Origin: Rhynchopus sp. YZ270_cl-10
Lineage: Eukaryota > Euglenozoa > Diplonemea > Diplonemida > Diplonemidae
DNA: 64,000 nt
NCBI GenBank assembly: GCA_964035575.1
Contig: OZ037909.1
Location: 682,001 to 746,000 of the forward strand
Direction of reading: 5' to 3'
Part shown: piece after piece, positions 28,690 through 39,500 of the stretch
Position numbering within the stretch: position 1 is the stretch's first letter
Layout of the letters: each line of letters starts with the position of its first letter
Position numbers and translations under genes: made by a program
Notes under the pieces: model-generated
What the model saw: only the letters and a program-made list of their open reading frames with translations
Told to the model about the DNA's origin: nothing
Databases searched by the model: none

Positions 28690-29562
28690 TCATTCCCCGA
28701 GATGCCTCTTTTCCACCTCTACGGGTTGTGGGAGCGGGGTTAGACGCCAGCCGCAGTTGCAGCAGAAATTCGAATTCGGTGGAGGGTGGGTTCCACAGGC
28801 GTCGCACCGGATTGCATCATCCACACTAACTCCAATATTCCCTACGCCTGCCACCATCTCTCCGGTATCCGCCTGCACTGCTGGACCACGTGTCCAACGA
28901 TTTGCGTCTGTTGTATCCAACTCACCGCATTCCTGTATATATACGGTTGTCACTGCGTTAGGTGGTGGAAAGATGACCGGACGTTGTGGTGAAGCCGACG
29001 CAGAACCCACCCGCATCGCCCCCGCAGGGGTGTCAACCAACCCTTCCGGATGATGAAAGCCTCTTTCCATAAAAGGGGTGCCTCCAGGTTGGGAGCTGGG
29101 CGCGCGGGTGAAGGAGGGTGCCAGCTGTGGGGTCGGGGCTGCGTGCGATTGTGGGGTGGGGGTGGGGGTCGTGCCGAAGGGGACTGCGCGGGGTGGGGGG
29201 GATGTTGTGGTGGTGTGACTGCTGGATGCTGCCGGAGCGACAACGGATACGGGGATGGGTGGAGGCGGGGCAGCGGCAGAAGCAGCGGAGACAGACACCC
29301 TCTCTCTTTTACCCCCTTCCCTCCCTTCCCTCCCTGGCCCTGCCGCAACACCTGGAGACCCCGCCACCGACCCAGAAGCAGACGCCGTACCCCTCCTCGA
29401 CCCCCTTCCCTTCTTCGGCGCAATATTGATGTTTATGTTAAAGGTCATCTCCTGCGGCTGCATCGGTTGTGTATGATACACAGGACTCCCTGCCCCATAC
29501 TCCTGCACACCCCAAGGCGACGCAGACCCAGACATCCCAGAATGGTACTGTGGGTATTCCAT
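28690..29562 (-). CDS. Pro/Ser-rich protein with a C-terminal zinc ribbon
   Basis: 290 residues. A short N-terminus leads to the alternating strand MTFNININIAPKKGRGSRRG, then a long Ser/Pro/Ala-rich disordered region. Near the C-terminus, IRCDACGTHPPPNSNFCCNC is a four-cysteine zinc ribbon (C-x2-C-x10-C-x2-C) followed by GWRL, the common 'zinc ribbon with GW' form found in many unrelated proteins. It could bind nucleic acid or protein; nothing narrows this. The start ATGG follows a C-rich stretch without an obvious AG close by. Confidence 0.6.
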   Translation of the reverse strand: MEYPQYHSGMSGSASPWGVQEYGAGSPVYHTQPMQPQEMTFNININIAPKKGRGSRRGTASASGSVAGSPGVAAGPGREGREGGKRERVSVSAASAAAPPPPIPVSVVAPAASSSHTTTTSPPPRAVPFGTTPTPTPQSHAAPTPQLAPSFTRAPSSQPGGTPFMERGFHHPEGLVDTPAGAMRVGSASASPQRPVIFPPPNAVTTVYIQECGELDTTDANRWTRGPAVQADTGEMVAGVGNIGVSVDDAIRCDACGTHPPPNSNFCCNCGWRLTPLPQPVEVEKRHLGE

Positions 29563-29674
29563 TTTGAGGGGAAGGGGGAGGGAGGGGGTATCAAATTACC
29601 CACCGTTGCATTCCCTGAAGGGGAGGGGTGGTAGGGGGGATGAGAGGTTATCACTGTATTGTCTCAGAAGCTTA

Positions 29675-29851
29675 TGTACCGTATTCGTACAAAAAATTAT
29701 CGTAAAAAAAGAAAAATCCTGAAAAGGTCGTACCTTGTTACAGTCGAACATTACTGTACTAATGTTCGACCGTAAAACAGGTCAAACTTCCAGAAAACCC
29801 TTGAAAAGGTCAAACGTTATTAGGGTCGGTAATTTGTACGAATACGGTACA
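29675..29851. mobile_element. MITE with TTA target duplication (PIF/Harbinger-like)
   Basis: 177 bp with inverted ends tgtaccgtattcgtacaaa / tttgtacgaatacggtaca, flanked by TTA at 29672-29674 and 29852-29854. A 3-bp TTA/TWA duplication is typical of PIF/Harbinger. The centre has its own palindrome around gaacattactgtactaatgttc. Too small to encode anything. Confidence 0.7.
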
Positions 29852-29992
29852 TTAATGTGTTTATGGCCGACTCTCGGAAGACCTTCAGAAGGCAAGTGAG
29901 CGGGAGGCAGTGTGAGAGAAGACGATACTGCCGATGAAGTCGATTAGTTTGATCTTTTTTTAAAATGAAAAGGAAAGGGAGGATCTTGTTCT

Positions 29993-30046
29993 TTGAAAAC
30001 TCGGTTTGTATTAGTGTAGACACACCCGAAGGTATGAGCTCCACTA
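29993..30046 (-). repeat. Dispersed repeat S4
   Basis: gaaaactcggtttgtattag, then tgtagacacacccgaaggta and tgagctccacta; same orientation as the other S4 copies. Confidence 0.7.
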
Positions 30047-30253
30047 TAAGCCTTGAAGCCTCAGAAGAATTCTGTTTTTGTTGTTCCCTGTTTCTGGACC
30101 ATGCTGTAATCTTACATGGACTGCATGTTTTGTATTTTTTTAAGCGTTACCGTTCAGTTTCTCCCCCCTGTTTTGCCGTTGTCCTCATATGGAACAAAAA
30201 TCGTTTCGTTTTCTTTTTTCCGTAAAAAAAAATAATGTTCGGAAGAAAATTAT

Positions 30254-30865
30254 TCACATCTTTTTCAAGCATTCTGCTACCAGGCTCTTCTCCACTTCTA
30301 CCGATGGGGTGAGCGCTGCGCATTTTGCGTACCACTGTTTTGCTTCTGCAGTTTTCCCGACGTTTTTGTACGCGTCTCCCAGCATGAGGGCATTGCGGAT
30401 GAAGGTGGGGTCTGCATCTTGCGCTTTGTGGAGGAAGGGGATGGCTTCCTGGAATGTGTGCGAAGGCACTGCGTGGAAGACGGCGGAGGCCACATTCCGC
30501 TCCACCCAGGAAAGGTTAGCGACGTGATAGTAAAAAGCGCCGAGAACATGGTTAGCAACGCTGTCATGCGGCAGACGCTCGCACGCCTTGACCGCATCGT
30601 CCCTTACCCCATATGAATTGCGAATCTTATCTGCCGTCCCCTGCATATCCCCAAACTTACTCCGCAACACAGACCGCCACTTAAAACAATGCCCAAGCCT
30701 TTCTGCCTTGTCAAGCCCCCCTTCCTGTTCCGCCTTCGAAAAACACAGCTCCGCTTCATCTAAACCCTTCATAACTAACTCCAACCTCTTCGCGTTATAC
30801 TCTGCACCAACCGGAACATCGCCTGCAAGATCACTGTATTTCTCAGCCTCACTCCAGGCCGGCAT
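30254..30865 (-). CDS. RMD-family TPR protein (regulator of microtubule dynamics)
   Basis: 203 residues from the ATG at 30865; the longer open frame starts at a GTG and is not used. The segment HCFKWRSVLRSKFGDMQGTA matches the RMD/FAM82 'AhKWya..l...gd..g' motif. SVANHVLGAFYYHVANLSWV followed by PSHTFQEAIPFLHKAQDADP and IRNALMLGDAYKNVG matches the TPR-like core, including the conserved helix after the second TPR. Human RMD1 is about 314 residues, so this version lacks the N-terminal mitochondrial or membrane segment. Family members associate with microtubules or tether ER and mitochondria. Confidence 0.8.
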   Translation of the reverse strand: MPAWSEAEKYSDLAGDVPVGAEYNAKRLELVMKGLDEAELCFSKAEQEGGLDKAERLGHCFKWRSVLRSKFGDMQGTADKIRNSYGVRDDAVKACERLPHDSVANHVLGAFYYHVANLSWVERNVASAVFHAVPSHTFQEAIPFLHKAQDADPTFIRNALMLGDAYKNVGKTAEAKQWYAKCAALTPSVEVEKSLVAECLKKM

Positions 30866-31257
30866 TTTGTGTAAAAAAAAATATGGGTTTTTTTCTGGGT
30901 GGTGTAGCTGAAGGGGGGGTGCTATTTTTCTGCTATTCTGGGCATCTGGCTTTTTTGGTGCGGCTGAAGGAGGTTTCACTCACAATTCCGCGAAAAATAC
31001 ATAATTTCGTTCACCCTTACCGCCTCCTAAAGAAAAGAAAGCTTGAAAGATGAAATGTACCTCCGTACACATCTTTGAAACAGATGAAAAAAAGTGGGGG
31101 ATGGGATGGTCTGTTGGAAGGGAGAGACAATCAAAGATAATGAAGGCTGCAAGCACAGATAAGAGAAATCCTAAGCTTTGTAGCATAGGCAAATGCAGTT
31201 AAATTAGTATTTCATATACTTTCTATTCTACTGAATAGAAGGTATAAATAATAATAG
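30866..31257. other. Intergenic gap
   Basis: A/T-rich sequence with no gene or repeat copy recognised. Confidence 0.45.
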
Positions 31258-32314
31258 CATACATTGAAATCCCCGGGAGTCGCGGAGACTCTCCACTGGT
31301 GTTTTCGAGAGTTTTAGCGATTAAAAAAAAAGAAAAAAAATTCGCGATTAATCGCGAATTTGTGAAAAACTCTCGAAAACTCTCCAATTAAAAAAAAAAA
31401 ACTCTCCAAAACTCTCCAATACTCCCCGATTTAAAAAAAAATACTCTCGAAAACTCTCCAATTTATAAAATAAAAATTTGCGATTAATCGCGCGAAAACT
31501 GGGCCATCTATGAACGGGGAGAGATTTTTTCACAAGCTCTCACTACGTTCCGAGGGGGTTTTTGTACTTTAGTGGTGTGGCTGGCAACATGTATTCTGTG
31601 GTGGTCAAAAGTGCAATGTTCCTTCTCCAATGGATTGGGTGTACTGCTATACTGGGACAATATGGTCAGATCACTCTTCAAACCACCTGGAAAAGTGCAC
31701 GGCATCTAAAAATTTCCGCCTGCGGCGGGAAGCCTCGACCCGTTTTCACCCTTTTCTTGTTCCTTATCCCCATATTTAAAATAGCCCTGCTTACATGTGG
31801 TGGTATGCTTCCCTGCTGGTATGGTGTACCATTTTTCGCCCAGAGTAATTTAAGCGTAATTATATCTTAAACAGGTGTGGATAATTCCCAAGCGCGGAAT
31901 TAACCCGTCGCATTTGTGATCGACCTGTGGGCTCGTTTGCTCATGTCCGCCACCACTGTGCCGCCTAAAGCCGCGAGGCTTATCACCCCTCTGTCGTGGT
32001 GGGTGCATTTTGCGAATCAATCGGTAGGTGTAATGTGAGTACGTAGACTGAACGTGTGCCCAGGTAGGCACAGGTCAGATGCGGATAGCACCAGGTGTGC
32101 ACGGTTGTGTTTGGGGTAAAATGCTACAAAAAATCGCGATTTTACTCCCGGGGATTAATCGCGAATTTTGTCGCGATTAATCGCGAAAACTCTCCGTAAA
32201 AAAAAAAAAAAAACACTCTCGAAAACTCTCGAAACCAAAAAAACACTCGCGGGGAGTTCGTTTTTTTTGATTTTTTGCCAAACTCCCCGTGACTCCCCGG
32301 GATTTCAATGTATG
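31258..32314. mobile_element. CATAC inverted-repeat element, 1.06 kb, 6-bp target duplication
   Basis: Ends match as catacattgaaatcc inward and its complement outward, with long diverged inverted arms rich in cgattaatcgcg and aaaactctcg. Exact 6-bp duplication taatag lies at 31252-31257 and 32315-32320. It encodes no recognisable transposase. The smaller palindrome at 47081-47288 has the same CATAC start and a 6-bp duplication. Six-base duplications do not fit hAT (8) or PIF (3); Dada-type transposons are one known group with 6-7 bp, but assignment is open. Confidence 0.75.
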
Positions 32315-32334
32315 TAATAGGGTGCATATAAAAT

Positions 32335-32553
32335 AAAAGTGAAATTGATGCAGGCACCTCCGACTGACCTACGTACGATGCCAGCCCCGGATGAAAGCAC
32401 AAAAGTACCCTGCAGCCAACAACAGAAGGTGTAAAAAGAACCCTAATGGCTTGCCCGCACCGTTAAGTGAAAGAGGGCGATACACAATCACTCGTCAGCC
32501 GGCGAGCCCACCTTCCGCTGAAGAGTTATGATGGCTTACAGATAACTCCTTTC
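32335..32553 (-). repeat. Dispersed repeat S3, full-length copy
   Basis: About 215 bases, from gtgaaattgatgcaggcacc through ccctaatggcttgcccgcac to ccgctgaagagttatg. This and the 53.7-kb copy define the full length of the family. Confidence 0.75.
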
Positions 32554-32586
32554 GTTTCACCCAATTCTTAGTGAAAAAAGAATATA

Positions 32587-34149
32587 TCATGTCACAACGG
32601 TTGCTGCCTCCTTGATGGTTTCTGCAGCACTCCAGGCCTCGAGGTTTGGGTTGTGTTGCTTCTGGGAGATGGGGCGTGCTGTGCAGTGGACTACCACTCC
32701 GATACCTTTTATGGTGACTTCGGTGACGACAAAACGGAGCAGGGGCGGGAGGAGCAGGGTGGCATATTGCGTGGGGCAGACATCACCTCCACCATCACCC
32801 CCACCCCTACCCCCTTTGCTATACAGCTTTGCATTGGGCATCCCTGTTGTAATGTCATGCAACACAAAACTCAACCCCTCCGGTTTACACAGCCGCTCCA
32901 CTCTTGAAAGCGCTTCAGCAGAACACCCCCCACCACCACCACCACCACCCCCAGGATTCACTATGACCACCTCAATAGGTTTGGCCCAGAATAAGCATTC
33001 TCCAATCGGGGTTGCCAGCCATGATAAAGCGGTTTCTAAGGGAAGCGTTTCTATACGGAGGACACCTACAAAGGTTGATGCCATTCTGCAACTCAAAGCT
33101 CGTGTTAAAAGGGAGAACACCCCTGCCCATTTGAGGAGGTGGAATGGAGGGTCGGTGGGGGCGGTGATAGTGTCAAGCATTGCGTCGATTTCGGAGGAGA
33201 AATTGGGAAATGAGAGGTCCGTTGAGAAACGGCCTCCGCGGTGATAGAGGAGGAGAAGAAGCTGTTGTAGTGCGGAAAGGTGCGGGAAGAACACTGAAAA
33301 GTGTTTCGCCGCAGCGCGTTGCGCCTGAGAGAGGACGTCCGCCTTATAGCCTGGAGGGTGCGCTTCGCTGTACACCGCGTTGTACAGCAATTCATCTAAC
33401 GCTTCCAACCCCACCCCCTTCTTCCGTTTCACTGCAGCCAACACCGCAAGCAACACCACCTCCAACCTCTTTTCCCCCACCATCGGCTCCCCCACCTCCA
33501 CCCCACGACTCGTTGTGACCACCCTCTGATGATACACTCTAGTACACACCTCCGGTTTATGAATCGAGGTCAACCTTGCAACCATCTTTTCACTCAGACA
33601 TCGCTTTAAATGCTCTTCGCTCACGGTCGTGAGGAGGGGCTCGTTTTGCGATTTTTTGCTTTCTGCTAAATCTCTCTCAGGTACTGTCTCGGCTATATCC
33701 ATTCGTGGGTTGGTCCAAGCAATGCATTTACAACTGGGGTGGTTTTGTGTTGGAGGTGGAGGTGATGGAGGTATCGGATGTATAGCGAGATTCTGCCTCT
33801 TCGGAGAAAGCTTCGCAGAATGAAGAAACGCTTTTGGCATAAAATCTTGTGTAAGATCGAGGATAGTTGGCTTTGGGGTTTTTTTTGGCCGTTCGGTTGG
33901 TTTTTTGGGTTTTTGTGGTATAATTGGTGGTGGTGGTGGTGGTGGTGGTTTGGTATCCTTACACCGAATATTTTCCTTGCAAACATCAGGGTGGAACTGC
34001 CGTGCAGTCCGAGCATACTCCCTACAACGCCTCTTCGAAACCTTTCTCCCCTCTTCTTGCAGAGCATCAAACGACGCCAAACACTCCGCAGTCAACCCAA
34101 CAGCCTTTCCTTTAGAAGCTCCCTTCTGAGTTGCCACGCGAGTGTGCAT
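32587..34149 (-). CDS. Unidentified 520-aa protein with an HPD-containing N-terminus
   Basis: 520 residues from the ATG at 34149, just after gcaacag and 15 bases of leader. The N-terminus contains CREYARTARQFHPDVCKE, a J-like helix with HPD that recalls the start of the TCAIM-like protein at 26800-28164, although the rest is not clearly related. A poly-Pro tract (eight residues) and a poly-Gly tract reflect CCA/CCG-type repeats. The C-terminal 350 residues look globular (EVVLLAVLAAVKRKKGVGLE, LLKWAGVFSLLTRALSCRMA, GECLFWAKPIEVVIVNPGG). Function unknown. Confidence 0.6.
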   Translation of the reverse strand: MHTRVATQKGASKGKAVGLTAECLASFDALQEEGRKVSKRRCREYARTARQFHPDVCKENIRCKDTKPPPPPPPPIIPQKPKKPTERPKKTPKPTILDLTQDFMPKAFLHSAKLSPKRQNLAIHPIPPSPPPPTQNHPSCKCIAWTNPRMDIAETVPERDLAESKKSQNEPLLTTVSEEHLKRCLSEKMVARLTSIHKPEVCTRVYHQRVVTTSRGVEVGEPMVGEKRLEVVLLAVLAAVKRKKGVGLEALDELLYNAVYSEAHPPGYKADVLSQAQRAAAKHFSVFFPHLSALQQLLLLLYHRGGRFSTDLSFPNFSSEIDAMLDTITAPTDPPFHLLKWAGVFSLLTRALSCRMASTFVGVLRIETLPLETALSWLATPIGECLFWAKPIEVVIVNPGGGGGGGGGCSAEALSRVERLCKPEGLSFVLHDITTGMPNAKLYSKGGRGGGDGGGDVCPTQYATLLLPPLLRFVVTEVTIKGIGVVVHCTARPISQKQHNPNLEAWSAAETIKEAATVVT

Positions 34150-34430
34150 AACAACGTCTCCGTTCTGTTGCGTCGACAATCACCTAAGAACCCACTTAGG
34201 GCTAGTAGAGTCTGTACTTCAATGTTGGTCGAAGCCTTTGTACGGAAGGTATAGATTTTTTTCTTCCAGCTCGTTTTACAGATCAGAGTAGAGCAACAAA
34301 ACTCAACGACATATTGCTACCATTCTGCCAAAGGCAGTCACAGAAGATGCACTTCGCTACCTCTGAGGGAAGGTGGTTTTGAGAAAAGGAAAGTGTAAAA
34401 ATACAAAAAAAAGAAAATAACAAAAAGGGG

Positions 34431-34476
34431 TTTGTAAGATGAACCTAAGCCTCCCTATGATTTAAGTCACCTTAAC
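34431..34476 (-). repeat. Dispersed repeat S1
   Basis: gtttgtaagatgaacctaag, then cctccctatgatttaagtca. ggtt/aacc can pair as in the 2.6-kb copy. Confidence 0.7.
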
Positions 34477-34611
34477 AAAAAAGAAAAGTACAGAGTGCAA
34501 AACAAAGCCTCTAAACCGCCACCTTGGTTATTCAAACCTCCCTTTTTACACAGAACCCAAAACTATCTGATGAGGAGGAGGAAGGGGAGAACGGGAGATA
34601 GGGTCAAAAAA

Positions 34612-34684
34612 ATTTTGTTTGATTATAGGCTACTATCATGAGATCCAGATCCAATTTTTTCTTCACAGGATCCTTAAAAAGAGA
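34612..34684 (-). repeat. Dispersed repeat S5
   Basis: tttgattataggctac through caattttttcttcacaggat and ccttaaaaag; matches 47757-47822. Confidence 0.6.
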
Positions 34685-35017
34685 GAGCAACCAGAAGGGG
34701 TACAGGAAATGCAAGAAAAAGTTTTTCCTTTTTTTTTTTTTTTTTTGGGTTTCTGATCCTTGTCCGACGATGATGGGGAAGAGAGAGAGGGGGGGGAAGG
34801 AATGAGGAAATGACTCTGAGCGACAGCAAGAAGGGGGGGGGGGAAGGTGGGGGAGGAGGAATGGAGACGGGAGAACGGAGTTGGTTCGTATCGGATAACG
34901 CATTTTCTTTTTTAAAATCCAGTACAATCCCCTTTATGCAAATCGTTTTTTTGATTATCGTCTGTAGTGTATAGTAACTTAGGCACTTTTTTTGGGGGTT
35001 TTTTTTTTGAAAACTTG

Positions 35018-35917
35018 CAGGGCTCTCCGCAGGAATTGGGGTTTTGGCTCCCAGGGGGACCAGCCAAAAAAAAGGTGATTTTTTTTTTTTTTTTTTCGCG
35101 CCTTGTTGTTAGGGCTCTCGCCAATCACCCCTACGGGGGTGATTTGGGCCCCGAGCTTTCCCCCCGTAAAAGTGGTCGCTTCGTGAGCGCGCCTCCCTGC
35201 CAGTGCAGAGAGGTGACGCGCTTTCCCCCCTCTGATGCACAAAATCGTGGAAGGCGCGAGGGGTGGGAGGGTGAACCACAAGCCGCAGGGAGTGTCAGAC
35301 TTCTCTCATCAGTAACCTCAGTACATCTATAAAAGAAGCGGCGGTCGTGGCACCCAAGGTACCTGGCGAAGCCACGGTACGCAACATTTCTAAAAATATC
35401 GCCATAAAAATGGCACTGTCGTTGGTAATTATCGTCAGAAAAATACCCAGCGCGGGAAACGGCACCTCAATAAATTATTGCCATCAATTTACTTCCATAT
35501 TTTGCTGAAACAAAACTTTCTGGCGAAGCCACGGTACGCAACATTTGAGATCTTCTCCGTCTTCCAACCTTCATAATTGAATGAGATTGACACGTCTTCT
35601 CCTTCTTCTTGTACACAACCTCAATTGTCTCTGATGCTGGACGTTTGCCTGCAACTGACGCGAACACAGGGTTCGGTGTTGACTCCCACTGTTGCCTTAT
35701 TTTTGAGAGGAGGGGAAGCTGGAACCGTATTTTATGCCTGTATTTGAACGTGCGGGGACAGGACGGTACGAAAAAATGTAAAAAATCTGGAAAAGTCCAA
35801 ATAGGAAGCCTCAGAACCCTCAAGGGCAGGCTGGTCCCCCCTGGTCCCCCCTTATTTTTTCATTTTTCCCCCAGGGGGACCAGCGGTCCCCCCTGGTCCC
35901 CCCTGCGGAAAGCCCTG
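35018..35917. mobile_element. hAT-type transposon remnant (hAT6) inserted in an S4 repeat
   Basis: 900 bp with inverted ends cagggctctccgcagg / cctgcggaaagccctg. The flanks show it split an S4 repeat: gaaaacttg on the left, acttggttgtattagtg on the right. Only a 5-bp duplication (acttg) is exact, so part of the expected 8-bp duplication seems lost. It shares ctggcgaagccacggtacgc with hAT3 at 46384-47075. No transposase seen. Confidence 0.7.
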
Positions 35918-35962
35918 ACTTGGTTGTATTAGTGTAGCCCCGAGGATGCGCTTCACTACTTT
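35918..35962 (-). repeat. Dispersed repeat S4, right part, interrupted by hAT6
   Basis: acttggttgtattagtgtag followed by ccccgaggatgcgcttcact; continues the stub at 35009-35017. Confidence 0.65.
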
Positions 35963-36599
35963 TTTGTTTGTTTTGTTTTGTTTTTGATTTGCAGTGACTC
36001 TAGACTTCACCTATTTAGATTCACTGCACATTCCTTCGTTGACTAGTTCCCTTATTCCATCATAAAGAAGGGGGGGAAAAAGGACGAAATAATCAAATTC
36101 TCTACCAAAAGGGGTTATACCTGGTTATGCGCTTTTTGATTTGTTTTGAAGTTTTTTTTTTTTGCTGTTTTTCTTTTTTTTTTTTACTGTCGCTCAATCA
36201 ATGATGGTTGCTGTGTTTCTTCTTCTCTTTTTTTTTTTTTTTGCGCGAAATATTTTTTTTTTCTTTCTCTGAAACGCCCCTTTTCTTTTCTTCTGCGAAA
36301 AATTGGATATTGTGTAGTTCCCAGCTTTCCCTCCATGGTGTTCTTTCCCTCCTTTTTTCCACAAAGGAAAATGAGCCTCTCTGGCACATCAACAAAGAAA
36401 AGGGGAAAAAAACCGTTTAAAAAAATGAAGGAAAAATGAAAACCAGCAACCCCCCCCCACCCCCATCCCCACCAAAACAGAACTGATTCCCCCCCACCAC
36501 CCCTTCCCCCTTTTTGATCGATCCGGAAAAAAAAAACAATTTGTTTTTTTTTTGTGATTTCAAAAGACCCTGCAAACCCCCTCCCATTTTTCACCAAAA
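35963..36599. other. Intergenic gap
   Basis: Dominated by T-, A- and C-runs beyond the stop of the Pol I subunit gene; no feature supported. Confidence 0.5.
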
Positions 36600-39500
36600 T
36601 CACTGCCCATTTCCGTTCGTCGCATTTGTGTTGCCGCTGGAAGGGATGGTTCTCATGGCAACTCCCATGGCCCTGAGCTGTGTGTTCATGAAGTCCAATG
36701 CCTTTGGTACGAAACGGAACTGTTCAACACCACCGTCCTCACAGGTGCAGGGGGTGGAGCCACATGCTCCACATGTCCGTGTCACACCCAAATCAGAAGA
36801 ACGGAGCAGACGATCCTGCCCGACCTGAAGGGTGCCGTGCGCAATCAACGCATCTCTCTCCATCTCTCCTACTCGGATACCTCCTCCCTTCTTACGTCCC
36901 TTAACAGGCTGCCCAGTGAGAGGGTCGACACCAGAGTCTCTATCCGCGCGTTCACGTGCCTGGTATTTGTCATCAACCATATGGCGAAGACGTTGGTAGT
37001 AGCAGATCCCCTGGTAGATGTCGCACTGCATCTGCTCGCCGGAGGCACCGTGGGTAAGCATCTGCGCACCGGTGTGCGAGTATCCAAGCTGTCCAAGCAT
37101 GTCTCCAACACGGGTGGAATGAATTGGCTCGTCCGAAACCTATTTGAAAAAAAAAAAAGAGTAGTTGAAACGTGCTAAAACGCAGTCGAGCGCATGCAAG
37201 GGGGAAAAAAGGTTTGTAAAGGAAACCCCCATTTTGTGGGGGAAATTTGACCTTCAGAGGGTGAATTGAGTCACGGTGAAATTAAAGTTGAATTGATTAT
37301 AGGTTTTGCATCAGTCACAAAAGCGGTTCGTTACATCTGTCGAAAGAGGGCGGAGGTGGGGGGCGGGTAATACCTCGCTCCAAGCTGTCGCGTCTGGGAA
37401 TGTTCCCTTTATCGCGGCGTACTTGGACGCGATCATCTCGATAAGCATGCCTACCGTCATACGCGACGGGAAAGCGTGGGGGTTGATGATCACGTCTGGG
37501 ACAACGCCGTCTGCGGCGAAGGGCATCTCGTACTGCAGGTTTGGTGTGGTTTGGTTTGGTGTGGGAAGTGTTGCATCGACAAAGTAAAGTGGTAGAAATG
37601 AGGCATTGGGACCTCTGGCCGGAGGACCTCATACCATATTTAGAGAAAGTTTGATAGAGAGATAAGACTAAATGCTCTATTCTATAAAATGAAGAAAGGC
37701 TGGGGGAGGTGCACCTCAGCCTCGTGTGCTTTCGTCGTTGTGTGGTAATGGGGTGTGGGGGTGTAGGGGTGGTAATCTATACCTGAGGTATCAAAAGCGG
37801 CAGTGTTCCCTTCTGTCCGTGGCGAGCAGCAAACTTATCCCCCACCACCGGGGTACGCTGGATGCGGAAGATGACACGCACGCGGATGGGGTGCTCCTCC
37901 TCCAAGTCCATCTCGAGCACCTCGACTGCGTGCACTGTGCCTGCCTCGGCCTTCGACCAGGTCTCTCTCTTGCCTGTGTTCGTCACTGCGTACTCCTGCC
38001 CCTTTGTCAGATGCAGTCCAACGGTCGGCAGCTTCGTGTAGTATGTAAGCGTGTCCGATGCGAACGGCTGCAGAATCGTCCCCAGGTACACAGACCCCTG
38101 GAAGAGCCCACGCTCCACAGAGCTCTTGTTGATCAGAAGCGCGTCCTCCATATCGAACCCAGTGTACGCCGCCACCGCAAGCACCACGTTGATGCCGTTC
38201 GGGTAGTCGTCCATCTGGAAGAAGTGCTGGTTGTCCGTACGCAGCAGGGCTGCCTGGCATGCGTGGGTGTGGTACAGCTTGTTGTCGTTCCTCCGCTCGA
38301 TAGAGTGGAAGCAGGAACCCATAGTCTGCTTGGCCATTCCGCACTGGAAAAGGTTACGTGGAGAGCAGTTCATCTCGAAGTATGGGATAAGCGACGCGGT
38401 CAGCGAGAGGGCTGTGGTGGTGTTGATCTCGACGAAGTCAAACTCACCCAGGTCACCACGCTTCGACCCAATGTCCTTGTGCAGGGCAGCGATGTCCAGG
38501 AAGATCTGCTCCTGTGTACCCACCCACACCCACTTGTTCAGATCGCCACCGACCTTGCGGATCGGTCGCGACAAACGGCCCGGCCCTGTGAACATGTAAA
38601 GACCTGGGAAGAGCTTCGGTGCCTTCCTTGTCACGTCGTCCACATCGCGAGTCACCCCTGTCAAGCTCTGCTGCGAGTACACCCACTTCGGGTCCACAGA
38701 CACAATCTCCACCTCGTTCGGAACAGACCCCTTCTCACGCAGCTCGCGCATAAAGGTCCCAACGTTCTTCTTGATGCTGTCCATGTTGTGCACCAGCTTG
38801 TTCGCCGCCAGGTACTCCTCGCTTATGTACCCAATCAACTCGCTGTCAAGCATGACAGGGTATCTGGTCTTCGACAGCTCGTTCGTTGTGTCTGCAAGGC
38901 TGACGTATCCTCCCGAGGCACCGAACTTCTTCTTCAGAGTCTTGCAGATCACACCCTTGACAGAGAGTCGCCCCGCTGCGGTCAGGCCGCTCACAATCTG
39001 TGTCGGGTACGTAAGATGGTTCATGACACCACAGGGCCCACCGTCAGGTGTGTGCACAATGCAGAGGAACCCCCACCCGTCCATCTGGTAACGTCTCGGT
39101 GTCGTGGTTCTCATCTCCTGGATGGTCTTACCTCTATGGGTGGCACGGAACTGCTCGAGGAAACGGAACTGGTTGATGCGCTCGACAACAACACTCCAAC
39201 CACTGCTCTGTGGCAGCGAGGCCCCGTTTGCGAGGAGGGGCTCCTGCGTGTAGTTCCCTGTGGAGACCATGAAGCAGATGGGGTAGGTGGGCTCGGAGAG
39301 GACACGTTGTCTGTTCCCCTTTCTGTCGTCGTCGGCTTCCTCTACAAGCTCGTAGCGCATCTTCCAGTAGTAGGCCTGCTTCTCATGCTTCTTGTGCAGG
39401 TTGTCCACAAGGGAGGACAGGCCGTTCAGAACGTTCAGGTCACGCTTCCCTGCAAGAGTCTCGGGTTCGGTGCTAGCAGGCTTCGCGGCCTCTACACGTC

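Larger units (their letters stand above)
34150..35017. other. Intergenic gap with S1 and S5 repeats
   Basis: Holds S1 (34431-34476), S5 (34612-34684) and the left stub of an S4 copy (35009-35017). No gene supported. Confidence 0.5.
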
